Shown here piece after piece: positions 38,536-47,710 of a DNA stretch of 63,262 nucleotides. The notes beneath the pieces are model-generated. The model worked only from the letters and a program-made list of their open reading frames with translations, made no database searches and was not told where the DNA came from. Within the stretch, counting starts at the first letter, position 1; the number at the start of each line of letters is the position of its first letter. The DNA is from Crocosphaera sp. (lineage in GTDB: Bacteria > Cyanobacteriota > Cyanobacteriia > Cyanobacteriales > Microcystaceae): contig JASJBX010000050.1 in NCBI GenBank assembly GCA_030066295.1, positions 1 through 63,262 of the forward strand, in the 5' to 3' direction. A program made the translations under genes and the position numbers.

Positions 38536-40611
38536 TTATTCAATATCAATTGTCGATAATCCATAGTCATCTGAAGTCATCACTTCGGTTTCTATCGCCT
38601 CTTTCATAGAAGTAGAGCCAGAAGCGTTAGGCTTGTCTGTGGAGATGTTTTTCTGAGTGGATGTTTCTTGCTCAATGGTTATTGCTTGGCTCAGATCCTC
38701 AGGAGAATCTGACTGATTTAAGGGTGTTTCTGAGCTTGGATGGTTTTTTGGCATAGCAGATTTTTCACTGACTGTTTCCGATACATTGGTGGCTGAATCA
38801 GTGGTTATAGATGAAGTGTTTTTCTGTTTTATCCCCCCTGTATTACGGTTTTTTTCTGACTTTTTCTTTTCTGATATTTCTATTTCTGAATTGATAGTTT
38901 CAGATAAAGAGGTTTCTGGTTTTATTTTCTCAGTATCACTGTTTGTTTTGGACTCTTTTTCTTCTTCTTTATCTGATATTTCTATTTCTGAATCGATAGC
39001 TTCAGATAAATATTTTTCTTGACTAAATTCCTCAATATCAGTAGCTTTTTCTTGAACATCAGTCAATTGTTCATCAGATATTTCCTGGTTATCGTCAACC
39101 TTATCTTGACTCAATTTTTCATTAACATGACCATTACCATTAACATCCCAGGAAAGATTTTTTTGAATTAAAACGTTGATTTTAGCTTCTTCTTCAGGGG
39201 TTAACTCTCCCGGTTGTCCGGTGACTTCCTTATAAATTTTGATATATTCAGCAGCAGATTTATACCAACTAAAATCTTGGGTCATACAACGTTGTTGCAA
39301 TTTCATCCAATCTGCTTTAAAGCGAAATCCCTCCCAAGCGCGAATCATGCAAACCAATAACTCCAAGGGTTCATAATGATCAAAACAATAACCAGTTCCC
39401 TCTTCGTGAATCGGATCGTAAAAAGTGACCGTATCCCCTAATCCACCAGTTCGTCGAACAATGGGAATACACCCATAACGCATGGCAAACAGTTGACTAA
39501 TGCCACAGGGTTCAAAACGAGAAGGCATCAAAAACACATCCGAACCGGCAAAAATACGACGGGATAACACATCATTGTAAAGAATTTGTACCGATACCCG
39601 ACCAGGATAACGGGCCGATAATTGCCATAACTGATTTTCGTAATAATGATCCCCACTGCCCAAAACAACCAGTTGAGCATTGGTATGAGCCAAAAAACGG
39701 TCTAAAACCTGAAGAATCAAATCGATGCCTTTCTGTTCTACTAAACGGGTGACCATCCCCATTAAAAAAGCACCTTGATTAATTTCTAGTCCCGTTTCTT
39801 CCTGAAGCCCCACTTTATTAGCCCTGCGTTTTTCCAGGGTATCGGGGGTAAAGCTTTGATAGATAAACTGATCCTTGGCAGGGTTGTACAACTCCATATC
39901 AATCCCGTTGAGAATGCCCACCAGGTTATGATTGAAATGAGACAATAAGCCATCCAGTCGTTCCCCGTAGGCGGGGGTTTGGATTTGTTGGGCGTAGGTA
40001 GGAGAAACGGTGGTAATCCGACCCGCAAATTTGATGCCGGCAGCCATGGCATTATCTCCGTCCATATACCAGGGACACCAGGTATTGTGTTCTAAGAAAC
40101 CGCGACCTGGCCCCTGATAGGCTAAATTATGAATGGTGAAAACCGTGGTAATATCAGGGGTTTCGTGCATCCACAGGGGAATCATGCCCGTATGCCAGTC
40201 ATGACAATGAATGACGTTCGGTTTCCAGCAATTCCAAGCAAATTCGGCTGCTGCGTTAGAAAAGAAGGTGAATCGCCAATATTCGTCATCTCCATAAATA
40301 CGGCGAGGGGCAAAACTATGATGTTTCAGCAAGTAGAGAGGAACATGACTGTTGGGAAGGGTGGTTTGATAGACCGAAAACTCCTGGGACATAGCATTGC
40401 TTTGCCATATCGGTTCTGAAGGAATTTCTATTTTATCGTCGAGAAATCCATAGTAAGGCATGATAATCCGGACATCATACCCTAGCTGATGTAAAACCTT
40501 CGGTAAAGCCCCGATAACATCCCCCATGCCGCCCGCTTTGGCTAGAGGGGCTACTTCTGCCCCTACAAATAAAATTCGCATATCAATACTCTTGGTTCCC
40601 TTGCTTGCCAC
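38536..40611 (-). CDS. glgA: Glycogen/starch synthase GlgA with ~200-aa low-complexity acidic C-terminal extension (likely start 40581)
   Basis: MRILFVGAEVAPLAKAGGMGDVIGALP, MPSRFEPCGISQLFAMRYG, RRTGGLGDTV; Ser/Glu/Asp-rich tail after the catalytic domain. Confidence 0.93.
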   Translation of the reverse strand: MASKGTKSIDMRILFVGAEVAPLAKAGGMGDVIGALPKVLHQLGYDVRIIMPYYGFLDDKIEIPSEPIWQSNAMSQEFSVYQTTLPNSHVPLYLLKHHSFAPRRIYGDDEYWRFTFFSNAAAEFAWNCWKPNVIHCHDWHTGMIPLWMHETPDITTVFTIHNLAYQGPGRGFLEHNTWCPWYMDGDNAMAAGIKFAGRITTVSPTYAQQIQTPAYGERLDGLLSHFNHNLVGILNGIDMELYNPAKDQFIYQSFTPDTLEKRRANKVGLQEETGLEINQGAFLMGMVTRLVEQKGIDLILQVLDRFLAHTNAQLVVLGSGDHYYENQLWQLSARYPGRVSVQILYNDVLSRRIFAGSDVFLMPSRFEPCGISQLFAMRYGCIPIVRRTGGLGDTVTFYDPIHEEGTGYCFDHYEPLELLVCMIRAWEGFRFKADWMKLQQRCMTQDFSWYKSAAEYIKIYKEVTGQPGELTPEEEAKINVLIQKNLSWDVNGNGHVNEKLSQDKVDDNQEISDEQLTDVQEKATDIEEFSQEKYLSEAIDSEIEISDKEEEKESKTNSDTEKIKPETSLSETINSEIEISEKKKSEKNRNTGGIKQKNTSSITTDSATNVSETVSEKSAMPKNHPSSETPLNQSDSPEDLSQAITIEQETSTQKNISTDKPNASGSTSMKEAIETEVMTSDDYGLSTIDIE

Positions 40612-40711
40612 TTTACGATCTTGCCATACTCTACCGTCAAATTGAAGATTATCCTAGGGGTTTTGTTACTCAACGATTTGATTTTTCTGCTATAGTACAA
40701 GAATATCTTAG

Positions 40712-41218
40712 TTGAGGTTTTTTTGTACTATGGAAGCGGTGACTATTACCGAAGCGTCTCATTTACTAGAAATAAGTCGTCAACGCATTCTACAACTCAT
40801 TTACGCGCAAAGAGTCAAAGGGGCTTACAAAACCCAACGAGGGTGGAAAATTCCTCTCTATGGCAAAACTCAAATGCCCAAGATTATTCGAGGCAAGCGG
40901 GGGAGGAAAGGGACGTGGCTAGTGCGACCTTCTCTAAAATCCACGGTTATTCATGTTAATAAGGGACTAATTGCCAGTAATAATAAAAGAGAGGTGAAAG
41001 AACCAGTCATTATTGTCAGAAAAGGCTCGAAAACCACCTATTGTTCCGAAGTGTCTTTTAATGGACAGTGTAAGATTGTTTATCGCCCTGATAATGAAAC
41101 CCTCCATGCTAAGGCCAAAGTTTGGATTGAAGTGGATTCTGATACTAAAATTGCCATGAAATCAGAGACAATGGTGATTAAAACGCAGGTTAATAAGGAT
41201 ATTAATGTTTCAATGTAA
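40712..41218 (+). CDS. Excisionase/MerR-type HTH DNA-binding protein (likely start ATG 40730)
   Basis: MEAVTITEASHLLEISRQRILQLIYAQRVKGAYKTQRGWKIPL HTH-17-like; novel C-terminal region. Confidence 0.65.
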   Translation: MRFFCTMEAVTITEASHLLEISRQRILQLIYAQRVKGAYKTQRGWKIPLYGKTQMPKIIRGKRGRKGTWLVRPSLKSTVIHVNKGLIASNNKREVKEPVIIVRKGSKTTYCSEVSFNGQCKIVYRPDNETLHAKAKVWIEVDSDTKIAMKSETMVIKTQVNKDINVSM

Positions 41219-41229
41219 GTAAGCCAAAA

Positions 41230-42786
41230 TTGATGAAGCGAAAAACCCACGGAGCGATCGCCGCCGGACACCCGAAAACGGCAGAAGCAGGCCAGATCAT
41301 GTTTGAATTGGGCGGTAATGCGTTTGATGCAGCGATCGCCGCCATGTTAGCTTCTTTTGTGGTAGAGTCCACCCTAACTTCTGCGGCCGGTGGAGGCTTT
41401 TTATTAGCCCATACCCAACAAAAAGAAAGTATTTTATTTGACTTTTTTTGTCAAACCCCTCGGGTTAAAAAACCTCTCTCTGAAATTGATTTTTATCCAG
41501 TTAATATCAATTTTGGGGGAGCGATCCAAGTGTTTCATATTGGTCGGGGTTCCATTGCCATTCCCAGCAGTTTAATGGGTTTGTTTGAGGTTCATCAGCA
41601 ACTAGGTAAGTTACCCTTTTCCGTAGTAGTTGAACCAGCCATTGACTATGCTAGAAATGGTTATGAAGTTACCCCTTACAATCGAGTAACTTTTGAAATT
41701 TTAGAACCCATTTTAAGGGCTACTCATGAGTCAAAGAAAATCTATTTATCCAATAATGAGCTATTAAATATAGGAGATACCGCTTATCTCAAAGATTTTG
41801 CTAACGTCTTAGAAGAATTAGCTAAAAAAGGAATCCAAGAATTTTATCAGGGGGATATTGCTTATCAACTATTAAACGATATGAAAGAAGGGGGTTATTT
41901 AACCCAAGAAGATTTGCATGATTATCGTGTGATTAAACGGAAGCCTTTGAAGCTTAATTATAGGGGTTATCAACTATTAACCAATCCCCCTCCCAGTTCC
42001 GGCGGTATTTTGATTAATTATGCCCTCAAACTTCTAGAAACCATTAATTTCAACTCTTTTGATTTGGGTAGTCAAACCCATTTACAATTATTAGCGACTG
42101 TTATGGCATTGACCAATGAGGCTAGAACCATCAACTATGATAATTATCTTTATGAAGATAATATTATTCGGCAATTTTTAAGTTCAAAAAATCTTTTAGA
42201 AAGCAAAAGAAAGCTACAAAATACTATTAATAAATGGGGCAGTACCACCCATATTAGTGTTATTGACGAACACGGTAATGCAGCCAGTGTCACCAACTCT
42301 AATGGCGAAGGTTCCTCCTATGTGATTCCTAATACGGGAATTATGCTTAATAATATGTTAGGAGAAGCGGATTTAAACCCCTTAGGATTTCATGCTTGGC
42401 CTTGTGATTGTCGTATTTCTTCGATGATGTCGCCGACCATGATTCTCAAAGAGGGAGAACCTGAAATTGTCTTAGGTTCGGGAGGTTCAAATCGTATTAG
42501 AACGGCTCTTTTACAAGTCATTTCTAACTTGTTAGATTTTGATTTATCCCTAGAAGAAGCCATTAGCCAACCGAGAGTTCATTGGGAGAATCATATGTTG
42601 AACCTAGAACCCAGAGAACAGTTAGAAACCATTGAAAAGTTACAACTCCCACCCGACACCCAGATGATTCTTTGGGAAGAGGTGAGTATGTTTTTTGGTG
42701 GGGTTCATGGTGTGAGATATAAGAAAAATGATGGCTTAGAAGCCATCGGAGATCCCAGACGTTCTGGCGTTGGGATTGTTGTTTAA
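41230..42786 (+). CDS. Gamma-glutamyltransferase family protein
   Basis: 518 aa; GNAFDAAIAAMLASFVVES, catalytic-Thr region STTHISVIDEHGNAASVTNSNGEGSSYVIPNTGIMLNNMLGE. Confidence 0.9.
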   Translation: MMKRKTHGAIAAGHPKTAEAGQIMFELGGNAFDAAIAAMLASFVVESTLTSAAGGGFLLAHTQQKESILFDFFCQTPRVKKPLSEIDFYPVNINFGGAIQVFHIGRGSIAIPSSLMGLFEVHQQLGKLPFSVVVEPAIDYARNGYEVTPYNRVTFEILEPILRATHESKKIYLSNNELLNIGDTAYLKDFANVLEELAKKGIQEFYQGDIAYQLLNDMKEGGYLTQEDLHDYRVIKRKPLKLNYRGYQLLTNPPPSSGGILINYALKLLETINFNSFDLGSQTHLQLLATVMALTNEARTINYDNYLYEDNIIRQFLSSKNLLESKRKLQNTINKWGSTTHISVIDEHGNAASVTNSNGEGSSYVIPNTGIMLNNMLGEADLNPLGFHAWPCDCRISSMMSPTMILKEGEPEIVLGSGGSNRIRTALLQVISNLLDFDLSLEEAISQPRVHWENHMLNLEPREQLETIEKLQLPPDTQMILWEEVSMFFGGVHGVRYKKNDGLEAIGDPRRSGVGIVV

Positions 42787-42825
42787 CAAAAATGTCGTGC
42801 ATAAGTCCCTACCTAAAAATACTAT
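42782..42825 (-). repeat. 44-bp perfect inverted repeat, right copy
   Basis: Exact reverse complement of 35531..35574; contains the TAA stop of the GGT gene and the TAG stop of the convergent ORF at 42822..43085. Confidence 0.9.
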
Positions 42826-43085
42826 TCATGAGCGATCACTAACCCATAAGCGATATCATTAGCAATTTGAATGGATATCTCTTGAGCAAGTCGTCTCTTC
42901 GTTTCTTCAACAGACATAGACTGATGAAGACTCCGTGTTTGTTGATCAGGAACTTGAGGAAAACTCAATACGTCCTTTCTTCTATCAGAGTTAGGCAAAA
43001 GGACAGAGGCTTGAACCCCCGAAGCTACTTCTGTAAGGCAGCTTAATATAGAGCCACTTAATAAGAGACAGGTTATATACTTCAT
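42822..43085 (-). CDS. Hypothetical secreted small protein (87 aa)
   Basis: Signal-peptide-like N-terminus MKYITCLLLSGSILSCLTEVASGVQASV. Confidence 0.5.
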   Translation of the reverse strand: MKYITCLLLSGSILSCLTEVASGVQASVLLPNSDRRKDVLSFPQVPDQQTRSLHQSMSVEETKRRLAQEISIQIANDIAYGLVIAHE

Positions 43086-43163
43086 AGCGCAACTGTACCC
43101 AATTTACAAGTTGGGATGTGTGTGTTTAGTAGAACTGAATTTGTTGTTTAATGTAGCAAATAT

Positions 43164-44636
43164 TTAAAATTTTAAGGAGGCAGGAGAAATGTTAACAAGG
43201 CTTTCCCCTGTCAAGCTAAACGCTCTAACTTCGTTGATCTTCACCTTAACTAATTGTCCTTTTAATTGTTCAATATTCCCCTCAAAGAAGGTTAAGCGGT
43301 TACCTTGGGTTCTTCCCATGACTTGACTGTTATCTTTGGGGTTTTCATCCTCTACTAACACCTCTTCAATTCGGTTTAAATACCGTTGAGATCGTTGGGC
43401 TGCTTTTTGTGCCACTAAATGATTTAATCGTTGTAAGCGATCGCTTTTTATTTCTTCGCTTAATTGATTGTCCCAAAGGGCTGCAGGAGTACCCGGACGC
43501 GGGGAATAAGCGGCGGTATTCAATTGATCAAACCCAATCTCATCCACCAATTTTAAGGTGTTTTCAAACTGTGCTTCGGTTTCTCCAGGAAACCCGACAA
43601 TGGCATCGGCACTGATGGAAGCATCGGGCATATATTCGCGAATTTTATCAATAATGTGTCGATATTTTTCGTGAGTGTAACCCCGTTTCATGGCTTTTAA
43701 AATCTCATTATCCCCTGACTGAAAAGGAATATGAAAATGTTCACACATTTTCGGTAATTCGTGACAAGCTTTAATCAGTCGTTCGGTAAAATAACGAGGA
43801 TGACTGGTGGCAAATCGCAGTCTTTCAATGCCAGGAATATCGTGAACGTGATACAGTAAATCCGTTAGGGTATGTTGATGTCTTCCGCTTTCCGTTACTC
43901 CTGGTAAATCTCGGCCATAAGCATCAATATTTTGCCCTAGCAAAGTAACTTCTTTATACCCTTGTTTTCCTAACTGTTCCATTTCGGCATAAATGGCTTC
44001 GGGAGTACGAGATTGTTCCACGCCTCTCACATTGGGAACCACACAATAACTGCACCGTTCATTGCAACCATAAATAATGTTTACCCAAGCGGTGACGGTA
44101 CTATCGCGACGGGGTTTGGTAATATCTTCTACTATATGAATGGGTTCGGTGGCAACCACTTGATTCCCATCAAAAACCTGAGTGAGTAAATCTTCTAAAC
44201 GGTTGGCGTGTTGCGGTCCCATCACTAAGTCTAATTCAGGAACCCGTCTTAAGATTTTTTCCCCTTCCTGTTGTGCGACACATCCAGCTACCACTAACGT
44301 TAAATCGGGATGTTGGTGTTTCCGTTTAGCCTGTCTTCCCAAATAAGAATAAACCTTTTGTTCAGCGTTATCTCGAATGGTACAGGTATTATAGAGAATC
44401 AAATCTGCCCCGTTGGGATCGTTTGACCATTGGAACCCCATATCTTCCAAAATACCAGCCATGCGTTCTGAGTCAGCTTTATTCATCTGACAGCCAAAGG
44501 TGGTGATATGGTAACGGCGGGGGGTAGAGGTCATGGTCATAAAATTTTTTAACGTCCAGCTTTCTATTATAGTGCTAATATCAGTCAGTTGCTTGATTTC
44601 TCTTCTCATGTTCAACGATTTAATCATTGGCAACAA
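43164..44636 (-). CDS. miaB: tRNA-2-methylthio-N6-dimethylallyladenosine synthase (MiaB); likely internal start near 44537
   Basis: [46 protein letters not shown] radical-SAM motif, TRAM domain. Confidence 0.95.
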   Translation of the reverse strand: MLPMIKSLNMRREIKQLTDISTIIESWTLKNFMTMTSTPRRYHITTFGCQMNKADSERMAGILEDMGFQWSNDPNGADLILYNTCTIRDNAEQKVYSYLGRQAKRKHQHPDLTLVVAGCVAQQEGEKILRRVPELDLVMGPQHANRLEDLLTQVFDGNQVVATEPIHIVEDITKPRRDSTVTAWVNIIYGCNERCSYCVVPNVRGVEQSRTPEAIYAEMEQLGKQGYKEVTLLGQNIDAYGRDLPGVTESGRHQHTLTDLLYHVHDIPGIERLRFATSHPRYFTERLIKACHELPKMCEHFHIPFQSGDNEILKAMKRGYTHEKYRHIIDKIREYMPDASISADAIVGFPGETEAQFENTLKLVDEIGFDQLNTAAYSPRPGTPAALWDNQLSEEIKSDRLQRLNHLVAQKAAQRSQRYLNRIEEVLVEDENPKDNSQVMGRTQGNRLTFFEGNIEQLKGQLVKVKINEVRAFSLTGESLVNISPASLKF

Positions 44637-44687
44637 ATACGTTTGATTTTAAATAATAAATGTTGATTAACGATTGAGGAAAACCGA

Positions 44688-45275
44688 ATGATACTACAAA
44701 CTCAAAAACAAAAAACTTACACCCCTCAAGAATATTTAGACCTAGAAATTAAAGCAAAAGATCGTCATGAATATAGACATGGAGAAATGATTGTTATGTC
44801 CGGTGGAACCCCTACTCATAATCGAATTACTGGTAATTTTTACGCAGTCCTGAATTTCGCTTTTAAAGGTAAACCTTATGATGTTTTTATCACCGATCAA
44901 CGTCTTTGGATTCCGAGTACCAAAACTTACACTTATCCTGATATTATGATTATTCAAGGAGAAATTCGATTACAAGAAGGACGAAACGATACTATTATTA
45001 ATCCTTTGCTAATCGCTGAGGTGTTATCCCAATCCACAGAAGCTTATGATCGGGGGGATAAATTTAGTGCCTATCGAACGATTCCGAGTTTACAAGAATA
45101 TATTTTAATTCAACAATATTCCCCCCATATTGAACAATTTAGTAAAACCGAATCAGGACAATGGTTATTATCTGATTATGACGGACAAGAAGCCACAATT
45201 ACTTTACGCTCTGTTTCTTTAGAAATTTCCCTTGCAGATATTTATGAAAAAGTTGATTTCCATAATAAAGAATAG
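44688..45275 (+). CDS. Uma2-family endonuclease-like (DUF820)
   Basis: YTPQEYLDLEIKAKDRHEYRHGEMIVMSGGTPTHNRI..., TYPDIMII, LIAEVLSQSTEAYDRGDKFSAYRTIPSLQEYILI. Confidence 0.9.
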   Translation: MILQTQKQKTYTPQEYLDLEIKAKDRHEYRHGEMIVMSGGTPTHNRITGNFYAVLNFAFKGKPYDVFITDQRLWIPSTKTYTYPDIMIIQGEIRLQEGRNDTIINPLLIAEVLSQSTEAYDRGDKFSAYRTIPSLQEYILIQQYSPHIEQFSKTESGQWLLSDYDGQEATITLRSVSLEISLADIYEKVDFHNKE

Positions 45276-45294
45276 TTACATAATTTTTTTCTAG

Positions 45295-46014
45295 ATGAAT
45301 CTCTTAAATTCTCCATTAAATAACCGTTTATTAGCTGCTTTACCTCAACAGGAATATCAGCGAATTTCTCCCCATTTAGAGTTTGTAAATCTTCATCTGG
45401 GACAAGTTCTTTATGAAGCCAATACTTTGATTGAATGGGTTTATTTTCCTAATCATTCCATGATTTCTATTATTTCAAAACTACCGGGTAATGTTACCAC
45501 TGAAATTGGGTTAATTGGTCAAGAGGGAATGATTGGACTTCCGATTATTTTAGGGGGAAAATATGCAATAAATCAAGCAATTGTGCAAGTAGCTGATGGG
45601 GCTTTTAAACTGAATTCAGATAGGTTAAAAGAAGAGTTTGACAGAGGAGAAACCCTACATAAACTGTTGTTATTGTACACAGAAACACGCTTACAACAAA
45701 TTTCCCAAATCGCCGTTTGTAAGTCTCATCATTGTATTGAAAGAAGATTGTGTCGTTGGTTATTATTGGTTCATGATGGGGTAGGAAATGATACCTTATT
45801 ACTGACACAAAAATTTATAGCCCAAATGTTAGGGGTTCGTCGTGCGAGCATAACAGAAGCTGCTTATAAACTACAAGAACTAGGACTTATTCGTTATCAA
45901 AGAGGAGAGATAACCATTTTAAATAGACCAGGATTAGAAAAAAGAGTTTGTGAATGTTATCATCTTATTTCTCAAGAGTTTAATCGTTTAATGAATTTAT
46001 CGAAATTTGAGTGA
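45295..46014 (+). CDS. Crp/Fnr-family transcriptional regulator
   Basis: cNMP-binding-like fold plus C-terminal HTH (MLGVRRASITEAAYKLQELGLIRYQRGEI). Confidence 0.88.
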   Translation: MNLLNSPLNNRLLAALPQQEYQRISPHLEFVNLHLGQVLYEANTLIEWVYFPNHSMISIISKLPGNVTTEIGLIGQEGMIGLPIILGGKYAINQAIVQVADGAFKLNSDRLKEEFDRGETLHKLLLLYTETRLQQISQIAVCKSHHCIERRLCRWLLLVHDGVGNDTLLLTQKFIAQMLGVRRASITEAAYKLQELGLIRYQRGEITILNRPGLEKRVCECYHLISQEFNRLMNLSKFE

Positions 46015-46054
46015 TTAAGACATATCTGTACAGTTTCGTACAGATATGTCTTAA
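46015..46054. terminator. Bidirectional terminator-like perfect palindrome between convergent Crp/Fnr genes
   Basis: TTAAGACATATCTGTAC-AGTTTC-GTACAGATATGTCTTAA, 17-bp perfect stem. Confidence 0.8.
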
Positions 46055-46070
46055 CTCAGTGTTGTAATGA

Positions 46071-46784
46071 TTACCCTCGTTTAGTGCCAAGTAAACGGAA
46101 GAATTCATCTTTTACGAGACGATAACATTCACAAGATGCGTTTTCTAGGGCTTTTGGGTTAATAATTTTTATTTTTCCGCGATTATAGCGAATTACTCCC
46201 CTATCTTGTAAACTTTTAGCCGCAGTGGTCACGCCAGAACGCCTAATTCCTAACATATTCGCGATAAATTCTTGAGTTAGGGGAATTTCATCGGATAATA
46301 AACAATCGTAAGCCGATAACAACCAACGAGCAAGACGTTGTTCTATTTTGTGCTGACGATTACAAGCAGCGGTTTGAGACACTTGGGTTAATCGTGCTTG
46401 AAGATACAATAATAGCAATTTTTGTAAAGGTTTACTCCTTTGAAACTCTTGTTTAAGGATAGAATCTTTGAGCTTTAAAGCAGTTCCGGGAATTTGTACG
46501 ATGGCCTGATTAATATAATGCTGACCCCCTAAAATAATGGGTAAGCCAACCATCCCCTCTTTTCCAATTAAACCGATTTCAGTAGTTGCACCATTCTCCA
46601 TAATCGAAACAATAGAAATCATAGCTGAACAAGGGAAATAGGCACACTCAATGTCTTGTCCTGGTTCATAAATAATGGTTCCTGAATCTAACTCCACACA
46701 AATCAAATAAGGGGCTAACCTTTCATAATCTATACTGGGCAAAGCACACAGTAAGCGATTTTCAACTGAATTTTGCTCTAACAC
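46071..46784 (-). CDS. Crp/Fnr-family transcriptional regulator (paralog of 45295..46014)
   Basis: TTEIGLIGKEGMVGLPIILGG, MLGIRRSGVTTAAKSLQDRGVIRYNRGKI. Confidence 0.88.
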   Translation of the reverse strand: MLEQNSVENRLLCALPSIDYERLAPYLICVELDSGTIIYEPGQDIECAYFPCSAMISIVSIMENGATTEIGLIGKEGMVGLPIILGGQHYINQAIVQIPGTALKLKDSILKQEFQRSKPLQKLLLLYLQARLTQVSQTAACNRQHKIEQRLARWLLSAYDCLLSDEIPLTQEFIANMLGIRRSGVTTAAKSLQDRGVIRYNRGKIKIINPKALENASCECYRLVKDEFFRLLGTKRG

Positions 46785-46968
46785 GGATAAGAACTTGTTC
46801 CAAAATTAATTGATGGTCTATGAAGGTTAGGGAACTTGGGATAACAATTCATTTTTCTACAAAGAAAAATGATAATTTCTGGGAATTTTTAGTTAATTTT
46901 TGCAGAAAAGGTCAAAAATTAACTTTTTTCTAACCAACTATATTGATACATTCGTCTCAAGTTTGTCC

Positions 46969-46982
46969 GTACGTTATCGTAC
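46969..46982 (+). promoter_or_regulatory. GTA-N8-TAC palindrome (NtcA/Crp-type consensus) upstream of the minus-strand Crp/Fnr gene
   Basis: GTACGTTATCGTAC. Confidence 0.35.
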
Positions 46983-47015
46983 ATAAATTGCCATCAAGCA
47001 AAGGGAACGGGGAAC

Positions 47016-47175
47016 CAATACTGCGTAGGTTAAGGATGTTGACTTTTCTTTAAGGCAAGCTCTTGAGCAGGGAGTAAGGAGCTTTCTAGAGGGCTTTTCG
47101 GTTTTCTCCCCCGCCCCCTGCTCCCCGCTCCCTTGCAGTCTCAACTAGGTTTTTGAGCTTAACCGAGTAGTATTG
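47016..47175 (-). repeat. MITE-like dispersed repeat, copy 3 (inverted relative to copy 1)
   Basis: Reverse complement is nearly identical by eye to 9305..9464, with the same 160-bp span. Confidence 0.85.
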
Positions 47176-47236
47176 CGTCGACGGGAGTATGTCAAAATGC
47201 TACAGTAATGATCGGATCTATAGAAAATAATTAACC

Positions 47237-47596
47237 ATGAGTTGGACAAAAGTGCTTGCTGTTGATAGTCTGCCAGTAGGATCTCGTCAAGTGGTAAAGA
47301 CAGGAAACCATAACTTATTATTACTGAATCATCATGGACAATTGTATGCAGTAAAAAACAGTTGTCCCCATCTAAAGATTTCCCTAAAAAAAGCCAAAAT
47401 TAACGAAGATGGTGCTTTAGTTTGTCCCATGCACCGCAGTGCTTTTGATCTCAAAACTGGGGCAGTAACAGAGTGGACTCCTTGGCCTCCTTTAGTGGGG
47501 AAAGCGATGGGAATGATTTCCCAAGAAAAAGCTTTATCTGTGTTTGATATTAAAGCAGAAGATGGAAGTATTTGGGTTGATTTAACAGATAATTAA
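47237..47596 (+). CDS. Rieske [2Fe-2S] domain protein
   Basis: 119 aa; CPHLKISLKKAKINEDGALVCPMHRSAFDLKTG. Confidence 0.88.
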   Translation: MSWTKVLAVDSLPVGSRQVVKTGNHNLLLLNHHGQLYAVKNSCPHLKISLKKAKINEDGALVCPMHRSAFDLKTGAVTEWTPWPPLVGKAMGMISQEKALSVFDIKAEDGSIWVDLTDN

Positions 47597-47643
47597 GCCC
47601 TATTTTTTTGGCAAAACTAAAGTGATAAAACCGAACATTTAAC

Positions 47644-47680
47644 TTATATAAGGGCTTAATACTATTAAGCCCTTATATAA
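47644..47680. terminator. Perfect palindrome, 18-bp arms, downstream of Rieske gene
   Basis: TTATATAAGGGCTTAATA-C-TATTAAGCCCTTATATAA. Confidence 0.65.
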
Positions 47681-47710
47681 TAACCATATAAAAAATCTAA
47701 AGGAAAATCT

